From assembly GCA_020055645.1 (NCBI GenBank), contig CM034547.1:38791909-38855908 (forward strand): a DNA stretch of 64,000 nt, read 5' to 3'. The notes beneath the pieces are model-generated. The model saw only the letters and a list, made by a program, of their open reading frames with translations, was not told the DNA's origin and ran no database searches. Each line of letters begins with the position of its first letter. Position 1 is the first letter of the stretch. Positions 1-13,500 of the stretch are shown piece after piece. The stretch is from Tomocerus qinae (lineage: Eukaryota; Arthropoda; Collembola; Entomobryomorpha; Tomoceridae). The position numbers were made by a program, and so were the translations under genes.

Positions 1-3000
1 ATTTCGCCTGTGGTGATGGCACTATAATATGTGAATGTGTAACTAATATTCTTTGATGTAATATACGGACTGTAATGGCAATCGAGTGGCTAAGTTATGT
101 CGGAGGAACGAAATTGAGAGAGAGTGAATAGCATACGAATTCTCCATATAAGACATTCTAAAGATACTACAAACTATACAATACTATGCAATATGTTGCA
201 CATTAAACCAGAACGTCTGACTTCTAATAAATAGACTCGTACGAGTACTCGCGTTGACTTGAAAAAATACAGACACAAAATACGCGTCTGCTATCCTGAT
301 GATTTTAAATGGAATGACTGGATTTTCGTCTGAATGTCGGCTTTCACAGCTTAACTGCTGTATACGAAATAAAGAGTTTTGTGTTACTTACTACGTAGGT
401 ACTTGAAAGGTATGTACAGGAGATAAAAAAATGGGATACCCCAGTACGCTGCATGCTTCTCTCTATATGTATGTATACTCTCTCTTGACTATGTACTCCC
501 TACATAATGTACTACTGTCTTCTGGCTGATGTTTACTGTTTAGTTTTTGGTTCTGTGCTAAGTCACACGGAGTCACACATGCAAGTGGAGTAGGTAGAGT
601 GGCAAGACGCAGCGACACAAAGTCTCTTATAATACATAACATATTACAGAGAGCAACCGCTCCGACTACCAAATCATGTCAGATTCCTAACTCTCTTGTC
701 CTCCAAAAGCCATTCTCATCTACTTTATATTCGTCGAGAGGTATGTCACTGTATAAAAATCTACTAATACAAAGTAAAAGAGGAATGAAACGAGTAAACG
801 ACACACACTCGTTCTATCTAACTAAAACTTCCTCCATCCATATCCACCACCACCACACTACATTTAAGTACTTACTCTGCTCATAGTTTAGTCGACAACA
901 TAGAGAAACATTCTATTACTTATACCATTAGTAGGTATAGAGGGATAAGTTGAGTTGCACAGCAGTAGTGGCAACGGCTATGGGTACTAATAATATTCAA
1001 TGGGGATAAAATCACCCCTCAAAATTATTCCTGACATATGAATCGTTCACAGCTTGGTGACACGTGCTTCAAATTTTTTCCAAGTCCCAAATCCCAACCC
1101 CAACTAGGATCCAGTTACGCTCAATTCCATATCAACAGCGGAGCAGTCTCTGCTGCAGTACATGTAAATGTGGACGTAAATACACTCTCAAATATTATCC
1201 TTCTAAAAACACATACTCCCTCCTATACTATTTAGTAGACATCTCTCCTTGTGTACAGAAGTGTGTATCACGATATGATACCCATGCAACTTTAACCTTC
1301 ACAACAAAGTGTGCATGCAGCATTATCTAATGTTACACGTACTTATGCTACCCGTAGTTTAGCTCTGCGAATGCAATATATTTCCATGATAAGGATGTGG
1401 AAGATTTTTTCCCATTACACATATTATCCATATCCGTGGGCACAGGAGTTAACTGAGTGAACAAGCCACGGTAGAAACTAAATCCTAAATAAGTACCTAC
1501 ATTGGACTAGTTCATGATATCCACGACGATATAATTATCATCTGCGTGGTGTGTGTAGTGTAGTGCAGCAGTGTGTGTATTCTCAGTGTGCTTAGCGAAT
1601 GTTGTCTACATCCAAATTACACATGATATATACACTAATAGTTATGAAGGCGAAAAGTAGTGGAGTGGAATCTCTGGCTTCTTACCCACAAGGATATAGC
1701 TAACATCACTCCCTCAGAGACCATTTAACATACACACATACATGAACACAGCTCGCATTAGCATTAGACACAGTCGATTTTCCAAGAAAATTTCCAGAAA
1801 CGAAACAAATCAAATGAGCGAAACCCGGAGCGGGTAGTCCACCCAGACTGCATGGAGCATACGGAAAACCTAACAGCCCAAACCACCTCCCCTCGCATTA
1901 ACAAACAGACTTTGTAATCTTGTCGGAGTGCAGTCACCTAGAAATAAATATATCGCACAAAATACCAGAACCAGAAACGATCTACTACGTAAATATCTGT
2001 CCCACTATGTTTGTCTGTGTACGAAGGAGAACGTCTCAACCTAAACTAACCTGCCTAGGTAAGAAAAGTAAGCAAATGGAAAAACATTGCGAAGCTAGCT
2101 CTTTTCCAACCCAACTCTAGCTTATATCCTCGTTTCAATCTACCTAGATAGCAATTGCATAATCTTCTTCGCAGCCCTAACTCTGCCTTTACTACTTTGC
2201 ATTAGACTCTCTTTCTCTTATCCAACTCTGAGGAAATGACTCAACGTTACATACCAAAGGATAAGTCAGTTTGTCATATAAACGAAAACGACTAAACGTA
2301 GGAAATAGTCATAGTTCCGCAAAGGTAACTCGCATTGCGACCCAAGACGAATAATAATCAAACTATCGTTCATTCCATGGAAAACATTGTACTAATAGGA
2401 ATTGAGATAGGTAAACGAATAGGAAATGGCAGGAAGATTCCTCTACGCTCCAACAAACTTACATCATAACTGTAATGAAATAATGTAACTGGATTTACGG
2501 AAATAATTTGCAACTGGACTCACTCCCTATGCATCGCCAGAAAGACTTTCTCCCTGAATTACTATTACTACTACATAACATTCTACTACAAGCTACAGTT
2601 CTACGTTATATATATGCTCACTATTCCTATCAATAAATAGGATATTTTAATGTTTACTTCTAGTATAATCTGTGTAGTCCCAAGTCAAAAGGGGAGAGGA
2701 GAATTGGAAAATGAGAAAACGCTTCTTTCCAGATTCGAAATCGAACGAATTTCCTTCGGCTGACTAGATTTCAAGTGGAGTCAACTGGGGGCTTTTCATT
2801 ACTGAATTTTATACTTTACTATTACAATACAACATCCTACACAACACGGATATACACAAATTTAATACCATAAAAAGTCAAATGAAAATTACTTTTAGCC
2901 TTTTATATCCATAATCGGATAAAAATCTGACATCTCTGTTGTTTTCTCACAAAATGACTGCTGCTGAGATAATAATATATGAGAGTGTATATCAATAAAT

Positions 3001-3268
3001 TCGGCAGTTGATACATAATGCACAATAAGTCGTGGTATAACTAGTAAATATTCTCTTTTATGCAGTGTAGTAGTGTGGTAAGTAATACTAACAGTGTAGT
3101 AGGTATAAGTGGTATTATACTTAATGCAGAGATACATTATAGGAGAAGGAAGGAGGTTGGGAGCCATAATATTCACATGCATTAACGTCGATGAATAGTG
3201 GAAAGGCAAACATTACATTCCACATTTTCAATTTGCTCATGTTTCTCCTTGCCAGTTGAGTTCAGTTG

Positions 3269-3287
3269 ATCTCATCTCATCTCATCT
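3269..3287. repeat. (ATCTC)n microsatellite
   Basis: Nearly four tandem copies of the pentamer ATCTC. It is followed by a T/G-rich stretch of TTGG and TTCTG motifs. It looks like ordinary slippage-derived simple repeat. Confidence 0.8.
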
Positions 3288-6200
3288 TGGGTTGGTTTGG
3301 TTGCGTTCTGTTCTGTCGTGAATCTTATCATCTCTTCGATTGCATTATCTGCGTAAAAGGATTGAGACTCGACTCACTGAACACATACATGGGAGGGAGA
3401 GAAAAGCTATTGCTCATATTATTGGATTTGCGCTCATTTGGTTACATAGTGGATAGAAGAGACGTCGACTTTGCTTAAATTCAAGACGAAACGAAAAGAA
3501 GGAAATCTTCATAAATACATATAATAGACGCAGTCGATGGATATGTAGTTTCCTATCTCTCCTTATCACGACGACGACACAGTCCCACTAGTAAGTATCC
3601 ATGTATTTATACTGTCCTGTCTATTCCTATATATAGTTAAATATATTCTGTATATGCATACCTAAGTAATAGCAAATGTGAGAGAACGACCCGACCAATA
3701 TAAAATTATTATTCATCCTCATCTCGACTTCAAATCCAATCTGATCCAATCTCTGACTCGCCATCAGACTCTTGCCATTACTTCTTGGAGAGACCTCAGA
3801 GTTGGTTCTCGCATGACAAGTAGCAATCATTTCCCTTCTCATTCATTGTCAGGCTCAACCAACTTAACTGACTGAACTGAATTGCAGACAGACCAAGACT
3901 CTCCCACCCACATCCAGTCTTAAATGCACAGATTACACTCCGTCTTAGACTTTTAACTAATTTCCCACATTTACTATAGGCATAACAGAACTGATAACTA
4001 CAAATATATGCATCTTCATTTGCCACTGTGACGCTAATGCAATGCTTATACCAAACCTGCATGGAATCCTGTAATAAGAAATGCTACATAATATAGAACA
4101 GACTATATGTGTACCAAATAACATCTGAGAAAGGAAGGAATAAGCCACAGAGTCTAATATAAATCAAGCCGTGAAGATGAGATGAGGCTCAATCACCGAC
4201 AGCTCCTCGTCCTCTGACTCTGCTATGCTCTATCCTGAAGACCCATGAGTCTACTAAAGTAAATTGACTGATGAAGAGAGAAAATCAAAGCTAAAAGCTG
4301 CTGATTGTGAAACTCTAGTAATGCGAGCTGAGTGCTCAGTTCCACTTCTCACTTTTCTACTAACTAAAGACTAAAGAGATCTCACGTCTCATATTATCAC
4401 TCTCACCAAACTCTAAAAGAAATGATTGACTTTCAGTTTCACTACGTACTCATACATCTTATCCTCGCTAATACTAATGCTAATAAAAGAGAACTCAACA
4501 TCATCTAAGCTTTCACTCCCTTCAGGTAGCAGGATTTCTATGTATAATGAAAAATACAACATCATTCCTTTCACTCGTGAGTCTCAACTGCCACTACATT
4601 CAACTCGGCTTAATAATATTTAAGGCTGTAATAAATAAGAAAGTTCATCACATTGTAATTTCTTTTTAAACGCGTAATACTCTGCTTAGGCACTACTTAC
4701 AACGTAGACGAGCTACATCCCTCGGCTGACTCTGGTACACTTCCGACATAGATTCCACTCCACACTCCCAATAAAATCTCGACATTTAGATTCAATCTAA
4801 AAGGAAGGAGTGAAAGGAGTTTTTTGTCATTGGAGCTTAAATGTCCATAGTGACATGCAATCGTTTCGAATGAACTGAATTATCGCATCATCGTTGTAAT
4901 GTAATCCAGCCAAGATATATTGCTATCGCATGTAGTGATTCGTTGAACATAGTGTAAAGCACATTTAGCTATCTGTTTTGTAGATATCCTTTTGCAACTA
5001 CACTCGTCGTTTATATTCGATGGAATATATGCAGTAGATTAAGTAGAGAGTTAGTAGGACCAAATCGAAGCTCCGTTGGAAGGCGTGTCCCATCATCACT
5101 TCCTTAATTGACCTCTCACTAATGACCTTACTCGAAAAGTGAGCTAATCAACTTCCCATGCAAGTTGAGCCGAGTAGAATTCAGTGAGATTGAGATGAGA
5201 GGGCTTCGCAGTTACACTTTGTCTTCCGTTCCCATTTTTTACTATCCATCCTCCACCATGAACTATACTGAGACACGACTGATTCTCTCTATCTCTATGT
5301 TGCACTATGTCTCCACAGATTATATAAAGCATAGCTTTGCTCCTACCTATTCCATGTTGTACAGTTCTACTATACTTTAGCTCAGTCTCTGGATTGTGTT
5401 GAATTCACAATTGGTTGGCTGGGAGTGCTAACCTTTGCTAGCTCATCTAATGCTCATTTCCCTCATCTCATATTCCATTCGAGCCTCCTTCGCTGCCAAA
5501 ATCGATTTGATTCATTCACATTCACCCACATGACTGTTCCTCCGTCACTGCCCTGCATGGCCTTGCTGCCTCTCTCCCCGCGTTAAACAGCCAAGTGCTA
5601 ATTACCTTTTTGCTTCATTAAGGACTCGATCAACAGACATCTCCCCGGATAAACCCCACACTCATTGGTCTCTATATACAGATAAAGCACAGCCAAGGAG
5701 GAAAGTCTTGGACTAGTAGGGTCAACTGGTAGGAAAGTGTGTGGATGTGAAATGCGAAGCTTATTGACAATGAATTGAAGAGCACCACAGCCAGACACGC
5801 AACGAGACGAGACACGACATCATGACACTCTTAACTTAGCTCAACGGAAGACGAAGTAGTTACACGTAAGAAAAAAACGGCTTTCTGCCACGAGACAAGG
5901 ATGTCGATATGGAAGACTGAAGCGAAGTAAATCCAATTTTAGGAAGACCTCTCCCTTCATTCTTTTAAGCAAAGTGACATTCAGGCATTGGGAGAGCAGA
6001 CAAGACAGCCTGGCATTTCAAATCAGGAACATCGGGTCCACCACGCTACAAATACCATACCCACACTACGACAACCCAGACTTAATGCATACCTACCTCA
6101 CTGACTACCTTTTACCTATAGTATATCTTCCTAATATAAGTATAAAATAAGGATAATATAACATAGCACTGAACAAGGAAAAAGAGGCAGGGTAGGTCCA

Positions 6201-8247
6201 CTTTTCTCATTTTGACTTCAAGACTTCTTTTATCCACATACGACTTACTCCTACAAAGCTGGGGATGTTAGATATGCGAACACATATGATATATGTATAG
6301 ATGAGTACATTTTTCTTATTTCCACTTTTAAATCAGAATTGTAGGTAAATAGCAAGAAGTAAGTTGTATATACACAACCATAGAGGTACATAGAGTATAT
6401 CAGTGCAGAAAGTAAGAAGCCATCACGAAAGTAGAAAAGACAAGAATGTCTTTACCTAAATAAAAGTAAAATCTGCGTCAGGAGTAATGCATAGCACAGA
6501 GTCCGTCTGCTCTCTTCCTGCCCGCATAGCAGAAAGACAGAGAACGAACTTTTCTAACGGAAAAGCTAAAGCTAATCTTACATCTCCTTCCCATCTTTCT
6601 TCACTACTTTCTCCTTCGGGTTGCTATTTCTTTATGTGTAATGCATGTGTTCAGTGAAGGTATGTAGTCTGGAGTAGTAGGAGAAGGAGGACAGACAAGA
6701 CTAGCCAAGGCAGGCACACAGCCACATTACATCACATTACACGCTTAAAACTTGAGATAGGAGAGAGATAGACGGAGAAAGGAAACCACATGAGTCAGAC
6801 TCGGAATTCAGAGCAACGGAACCAGTCACAAGCTTATCACACCTAACATTTTTCTTCTGAACGCCGAAATCCGTCTGAAAATGGAGAAGGGAAGAATAAT
6901 GATGGAAAAGAATTGAAGGCCTACGGCAGGGATACCCAGGCTAGGCTCCACACGGGCAAACACAGAAAAGAAACACGAACAGAAATATTTCATCTTTCAC
7001 ACTTACATTCACATCACCGCTCCGTCATACTCCTCACTCACTCCGCACTACATGGTATTTAACGAACGACCTCCTATCTAGCCGACTCTCGCTGTCTATG
7101 TGGAGGTGCATAATTCATATCCACTGGAAAAATGTATTGCAAATAAATTGTCATCATCTGTGGAAAAAATTGATTTCCCCAGCCGGATTTACCGATCTAT
7201 AATTGAGTAAGTTTCAATAAGGTCTTCCCCACCCGATTTATCTTGACGACTTTACGGATTACTATAATAACTTGCTATATTCTACGTTGAGATAAGATGT
7301 GCAGATGAGACCATCATTAAAAATACAGTTCATATTCATTCTACATCTCGCTCAAGGAAAGCTCATTTGTGAAAGTTTCGTAGTATAGCATTCACATTCA
7401 CAATATCATCTCAAGTAACTGTTTGAAACAGTTAAAATGTATATACTTGAAGTATTTTTTATTCGTCATAGGTATCTAAGATATATCCACTGCTATTTGC
7501 ATTGCAAGTATAAAGATACAAAAGGGAAGTCAAGCACCTACTTATAAAATTATTACTTTGATAAAAGTGGACATAAGTTGCTTGGTATACACAAGACATA
7601 CTGTACTAATAGATATAAATAGATGGACAAACTGAGATATTAGTATATAGGTAGTAGTATTGAAGTCGAGTGGTCGAGGACCCATATGGACAAACGTTGA
7701 AGTCATCATAGGGCAATCGCATGCATTTCGTCTCAACTGTGAATTCTGAAGAAGAAAGAGACCGGCGGGCAAGGAAAGTGAAGTTGAATTCGATTCACTC
7801 AGCAGCAGCGGGACAGAGCAAGGCCTCGCAAGTACGCATACAAAAAGTAAAAAAAGAAATGGATTGAAATTCGAAGCCTTTTATACTTCGCTTACTGGTT
7901 GACTTGGTTTGGCTGGTTTTTGCCTCCTAACCAACCATAAGTAATACTATACAGAGATAGGCAGATATAGATATATCTGAGTAGCAACAGAACACTTTGT
8001 CTGGGGCTGAGAGGCGAGAAGAGGACAGACTATATTTATAAATCTAAATGCTATTACTGTTATTATAATATGAAAGTGCTATGCTATGGATGTGCACAAG
8101 AACTATTAATATACATTGAAGGTGTGTATACACTATATACTATTATAGGCACCCACTCACTCAGCTACTCTTCTACTACGGACGACATGCAGTTTGGTAG
8201 TTGGTGTAGTGGGTGTTATACTAAGTATAAGGAGAAGAAGAGTGTAA

Positions 8248-8263
8248 AAGTAAGTAAGTAAGT
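8248..8263. repeat. (AAGT)4 microsatellite
   Basis: Four perfect AAGT copies, followed by AGTAG. AAGT/ACTT is the commonest cryptic repeat motif across the window; this is one of the few perfect runs. Confidence 0.8.
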
Positions 8264-10315
8264 AGTAGAAGGTCTTGGATCGCATGGCTTGGCTTACTTA
8301 GCTTTAAGCTGAGCTTGGCCATAGCATTAGCCAAAGGAAAGGAACGGATTCGGCGGATGGATGAATGGATCAATAAATTTCGATCGGTCGAGATGGACAA
8401 AAGCCTGTGAAATTCCAAACGAAACGGAATACTAAGAACTCCCGCTGCGACCCGCTCCTTCACTCCGGTTCGGTTCACTTCAGTCCAGTCACTCCAGTCC
8501 GTCCGTCCGTTGAATTTGTATGGAAAGGATCAAGTTGTTCGCATTGCATTCCATTGGTCAAGCTTCGTTTGTCCACATCAAAATCCAACATCCGAAACCG
8601 TCTAAGCATGTATTTATGTATAATACAGCTACATATGTTTGCACTACTGGTAGGCACATATTTATTCCACATCTACTATCAAACTACATTAGAACACACT
8701 TTGTATGTATGTAACCTAACCTAACTGTACACACACTCTTTCTCTCCTCCTATGGGTAATAATCATAAAATTGCTTATACAATAATACATACGCAGCCAG
8801 CAGTGATATTTATGTATTTGCTACTTCTATCGCTTATCATGAAATGCACGCAGCAACATCAGGAATCTTTCCAGCACAGCGATAACACAACTTAACTGCA
8901 ATGTAATATTATATCTATAAATAATACAGCTACCTACTCAACTATAAGTACACAATAGCTTTAAACGACATGGAAACTGAACCGATAGTCGTGATCGTGA
9001 GTGAGTTGACTCTGTTCGCAACAAAAGTTGGATTATATAATAACAACAGAGAAGTGAAACAAGTTGCCAAGTTGTTATGAAAAGTCAGAAATGCAAAAAA
9101 TAAAAAGAGTAGGTATATATAGGTACCTAGTTAGTATGTATTCCAGCATGTGATAAAGAGCGAGAGACCAACAGACGCTAAATGTATTGTGATGCAAAGT
9201 GGAGGCAGGAATAATAGGAAGAAATACAAAGTTGAGATGGTGGCAAGAGGCACACCTTGACTCGACCTCACCTCTTCACTTTAGTCAGCACGTCCTGTCC
9301 ATACATTACCCGGGAGCTGTCGTCATGAGCCTGACTCTCCCGACTACTTATACACTCGGCAATGCAAGTCTGTCTACGCACCACCCTATTTACACTATAA
9401 GTAGGAACGAGTAATAAGTAGTGTCTATAGTATGCTACTTAACACGGACGGAATATTGTAAAAGAAATTCATAATGGAAGGAAGTAGGAATAATCTAGAG
9501 AGAGAGAGGCAGGGTACAGGAGCACGTCTCAATTGCAATAGCCATTTCACCAGTTCCAACTTAACTTCACTTAACTTCCCATCTTGTTCACCTCGATGTG
9601 AGCAAAATAGAAAAACATTTCCGTATCACATCCCATCTGCATCATTTCACTCACTCCTTACTTACTTGTCATCTCATTCCTACAACAGAACAGAGTCAAG
9701 TCTACGTAAAAGCAAAGCAAGAAAGTGCCCACCTCACACTTTACGCTCTGCACACTCCTTGACTACTTGACTCCGTTTTACTATTCACTCATTCCACACG
9801 AAATACTACTGACACTACTTACTTACTATAGTGACTGCATAATAAACCTTTGCTTCAGGGGAGTGTATGCATGCTATATAGGTATATACTGTGTCTATAT
9901 GGAGATGTACTTCGATAATAAGATGTAACTGCCTATAAAAGGAAAGTGTGTATATAGAGAGGCAGACAGGCAGTTGTTGAGATGGAAAGTTGGAATTCCA
10001 GTAGAATCTCCTAGCATAATACATAACCATTTGTAAGTCGTCTGCCCAGAGTGGAGCAATGGAAAATGTCTGCCCATATCCCTAATCTTAATCATAGTCG
10101 ATATAAAATATTATATATTATGGAGTGAGAGTTGATAGTTCGCCTAGACACTCCGTTTCCTTCCTCTTCTCCCACTCACTCACAATCAGTCAAGACTTTT
10201 TGCTTATTTTCCTTTTTCCTATGCGTCTCCATTTACTATATTTCACATCTACTCACCCAACGGATTACATAACAGTGGAGGTAGCATTGTGTAATACCTC
10301 CCAAAAGCTACATAC

Positions 10316-10333
10316 AGTAGTAGTAGTAGTAGT
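10316..10333. repeat. (AGT)6 microsatellite
   Basis: Six perfect AGT copies. Interrupted TAG/AGT tracts occur at many other places in the window. Confidence 0.85.
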
Positions 10334-12919
10334 CACAAAATAATGTGTACTACTTAAATATATATTCATATACACGTAGGTTAGCCATTCAGCCCTTTTA
10401 CACCTTTTTGCCTAGGTGAATAGTTAGTGGATACAGTAAACATTACGTAGTATAAAAAGTATTCAAATTCCTGGGAAATAAGTTGATACAGAATAGAATA
10501 GCTTTACATTTTCTAGTGCTTTTACTTCCACAACGTCTGCCCCATCCATTCCACCAATTCTTTAGTTGAAGACAGGAAAAGTTTTTGGCACTCTTTAAAT
10601 TGGCGAGATCCATTTGCATTTTTCTTCGCCTCTTCCCACTCCTACTATTTATTTCCTCTCCTTCTTTATTCTCAGACAGAATCCAATGCAACTACACAAT
10701 TTCCCACTCTGACTCCACAACTCGAGTTGAGTTGGGTGCTCTGCTTTCCCTTCCCTCTCCCTACATTAACAAATGCTTTGCATACAGAAAGAAGAAATAC
10801 AGATATATGGAATAGCACGTACTACAATGCATCTACTACGGCATTCAGCTCAACTGTGTTCACTCTTTTTCTTCTTTTCCACCATCCGGATATTTAGATT
10901 CCATTCATATTGGCTCCTTGTGCCTCTCCCTGTCTATATAGCTTTTGCAGCTGACTGAGCTAACTACATGTGACTGACTCTACTCAGTCACTCTCAGAAT
11001 GGCTAAGCTGCTATAGAGCATTATTATTGGCAGCAGAAGACATGTATTTACTATTACACCAATACTATGCAAGAATTACACAATATACGGATAGAGACAA
11101 TACCCGTCTTCCTCTTCTCAATATTTCTTGGTGAGTGAGAGTAGTCACTCACTCACCCAGTCACTCACTCCTTCCTTTGGTTCGGGAGACTATAGGCTAA
11201 GCCGTACGGATACGAGAGAATAACTAAGAATACGAACGAGAGAACAAAGAAGAATTTCATCGATCCGTCCCAACAAGGAGCAATAGGGAGGTATATAATA
11301 TTATCATATATCTGTACTTACGTGGATTGGCTTACTTCCTCTCTTTTCCTTCATAATATATATTTCTCTCTGTACCTAAATATGCTTCCCTATTTCAGAG
11401 TGATGTTTCAGTGTATGTGTGTGTACCAGTCGGAGAGAAACCTAAGCCGAATGTAACTCTCGACAGATACATACCGTCTCCCATTCACTGGCACATAAAA
11501 ATGTATGGAAACTCAGTGTATCTGCATAAAAGAGTGGAAGCGTCAACTAAAACGTTTCTTCCCAGACTATTCTGTATAAGAAAAAGCGAAAGATGGATTT
11601 ATTGGAATAATAAAAGTACCAGGAGTTGCAAGAATGTAGTAGTCAACTCAAGCCGCTCACACAGTTCTCTTGTGTCGGAACAGGCTCTCCTACGGAACAG
11701 GAGCTCTCGGAGCACTAACTTTAACTCAAATCTATCTCTCTCTCTGTACTTGGGTTAGTGTGTGCTTTATATGCAATAGATAGCAAGACATGCCCACTTA
11801 TGTTCAACTCCGATTCCTATAACTTGTAACTGCTGATACAATACAAGAGGAGACAGTCGTCTTATTTGTCCCTATATAAGATCTACTATATATGTATAGT
11901 ATAAGACTATAGAGTAATAGCCCAACAGTGTTACGAAACTATGAAAAGTGAGTGTAATAGGTCTGTATGTAGGAGTAGTTGAGAACTGAGTAGCTAAGAA
12001 TGTATTGCATTACATTTTACATCGCACTGCAATCCATTTGCACATACTCTGCCTATTCTTCTTCGACGCTCTTCGACCGACTCAGATCCTATAGGTATAG
12101 ATAGAAGTACTACTCAGTATACTATAACAGAATCGAGTAGAGTGGTAGAGTAGTCAAGTACTAGTAAGAAAGTAGTTGTAGGTGGGTAGTAGCGGGTAAT
12201 AGAAATACTCGAGGAGTTTACTTACTTTGGTTGTGCACTGACTGAGTGACTGGCTGTGCTGTAGTATCGCATATCGTATCATTTCGTTTCTCTCGCATAG
12301 TTCTTGAGTGAATTCGGTTTATTCATTCCCGTATCTCTCAAACTAACAAAACTTGTACAAATCAGCATATTTTCTTTTCCTCTCTTTCTCTCTCACTTTA
12401 TTTTTTCACGCTCTCACGCATTGTAATATAACTTTGAGTGGAGCTTACTTATCGTTACTTGAGTTTGAGTCGAGGGCCGAGCCGGGAGCTTAGCCATTAC
12501 AATGTATTACCCAACATAAAGTAACGAAAGCAAACCACGAAAGCAACCAACTAAAAACATTATTTTAGTCATTCACATGAATCCACATCAGCACTATTCT
12601 CTCGTAGCTCCTCCTCGGATTTAATTGCCTTCCTTTCTAACATTGCCAATTCCCATGCCGTATGTGACTTGTTCACCGTTTTTCATCTACCCAGAGATCC
12701 AGACAAATGAAACCAATTTCTTCGAGCACCAAGGCGTGCAGCCAATTCACGTTGAACCCCATGCAGCTACTATATGTTTATAATACATTATTTTATTATA
12801 CATGTGCAGACAAGGCACAGACGACGCTTGGTTGGTTATCCTCAAAGTCCTACTCCACACACTCTAACAACTTCAATTCTCCAACCTGACTTTTTGCCTT
12901 AAGCTTAATAATACACATA

Positions 12920-13235
12920 TGTTGTAGGCGGAGAGGGAAAGGTTACTGGGAGGGATATAATATCCCTCTCCGACTAGGCTATATTTATTCATTGTAATCA
13001 TTATTTTATATAATATTAAGTATAATTGCACTTTTTGAATCAGTCATAATAAAATCATAAATTATTAAGTCAAGATTGCCAGTCAAATAGTTAAGTTTGT
13101 TACGCTGCTATAATTATTAATAATTTATATTTTTTCCAAAGCCAGGAGTTCAATTATCTAAATTTTTGCAAGAACGGCTGCTGCCGTTGTGGCATTTATA
13201 ACCACAGTGTATATCATTTTTTTACAGGGACATTT
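12920..13235. repeat. Left terminal inverted arm of Ginger-type element 1
   Basis: This 316-bp arm is inverted against 14724-15176. The outer tip folds on itself: GGAGAGGG at 12930-12937 pairs with CCCTCTCC at 12964-12971, and inside it GAGGGATAT/ATATCCCTC at 12950-12968 forms a nested 9-bp stem. The inner part, read on the minus strand, encodes the last cysteine-rich codons and the stop of the transposase remnant (ending S-R-S-C-K-N-L-D-N-stop). The arm therefore overlaps coding sequence rather than being purely terminal repeat. Confidence 0.85.
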
Positions 13236-13500
13236 TTTACTTTGACAGTTACCCTTGCACTTGCAAATGGATTGAGAGGTGTACGATGTTACAGATCGCA
13301 ATGCAAGTTGTGTACTTCATAGGTGCCTCCGGCCATCCGCAGTTGTGTCGATTTCAGTGGTCCATCGACCGACATTTATTTCACTTACCATACATTCAAT
13401 GATCCCCTTGGCACATTGTAGTTTAAAATTACCATTTTCTAGTCTTTGGAGAACTTTACATGTAAGTTTTGTGAGGTTTATTTTAGGCTATCCTGTGAGA
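13230..13500 (-). pseudogene. Remnant of Ginger/KRBA2-like transposase C-terminus
   Basis: Read on the minus strand, this segment gives L-T-C-K-V-L-Q-R-L-E-N-G-N-F-K-L-Q-C, then A-K-G-I-I-E and N-V-G-R-W. After breaks in frame it gives S-I-C-K-C-K-G-N-C. These align in order with L-P-C-K-V-L-Q-R-L-E-N-G-N-L-Q-L-Q-C, G-K-G-I-I-D, N-V-G-P-W and S-I-C-K-C-K-T-S-C in the intact element at 57129-57842. At least two frame disruptions separate the matching blocks, so it is non-functional. Its 3' end runs into the left inverted arm. Coding similarity fades above 13500. Confidence 0.85.

Larger units (their letters stand above)
1..12915. other. Non-coding DNA, presumed host intron (distal part)
   Basis: I see no supportable gene here. 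Open frames are at most about 115 codons, often begin at non-ATG triplets, overlap frames on the other strand, and show no domain. The texture is dominated by short degenerate motifs (ACTT/AAGT, CTA/TAG, ACTC, GTGT). Distinct simple repeats at 3269-3287, 8248-8263 and 10316-10333 are listed separately. If the exon at 63193-63295 is correctly read, this stretch belongs to its first coding intron, because the next exon is not recognisable anywhere in the window. That assignment is an inference. Confidence 0.45.

Noticed and set aside
8709-8724. CCTAA-type telomere-like repeat
   Set aside because: Only about two and a half copies of CCTAA; too short to be telomeric and easily explained by local motif texture.
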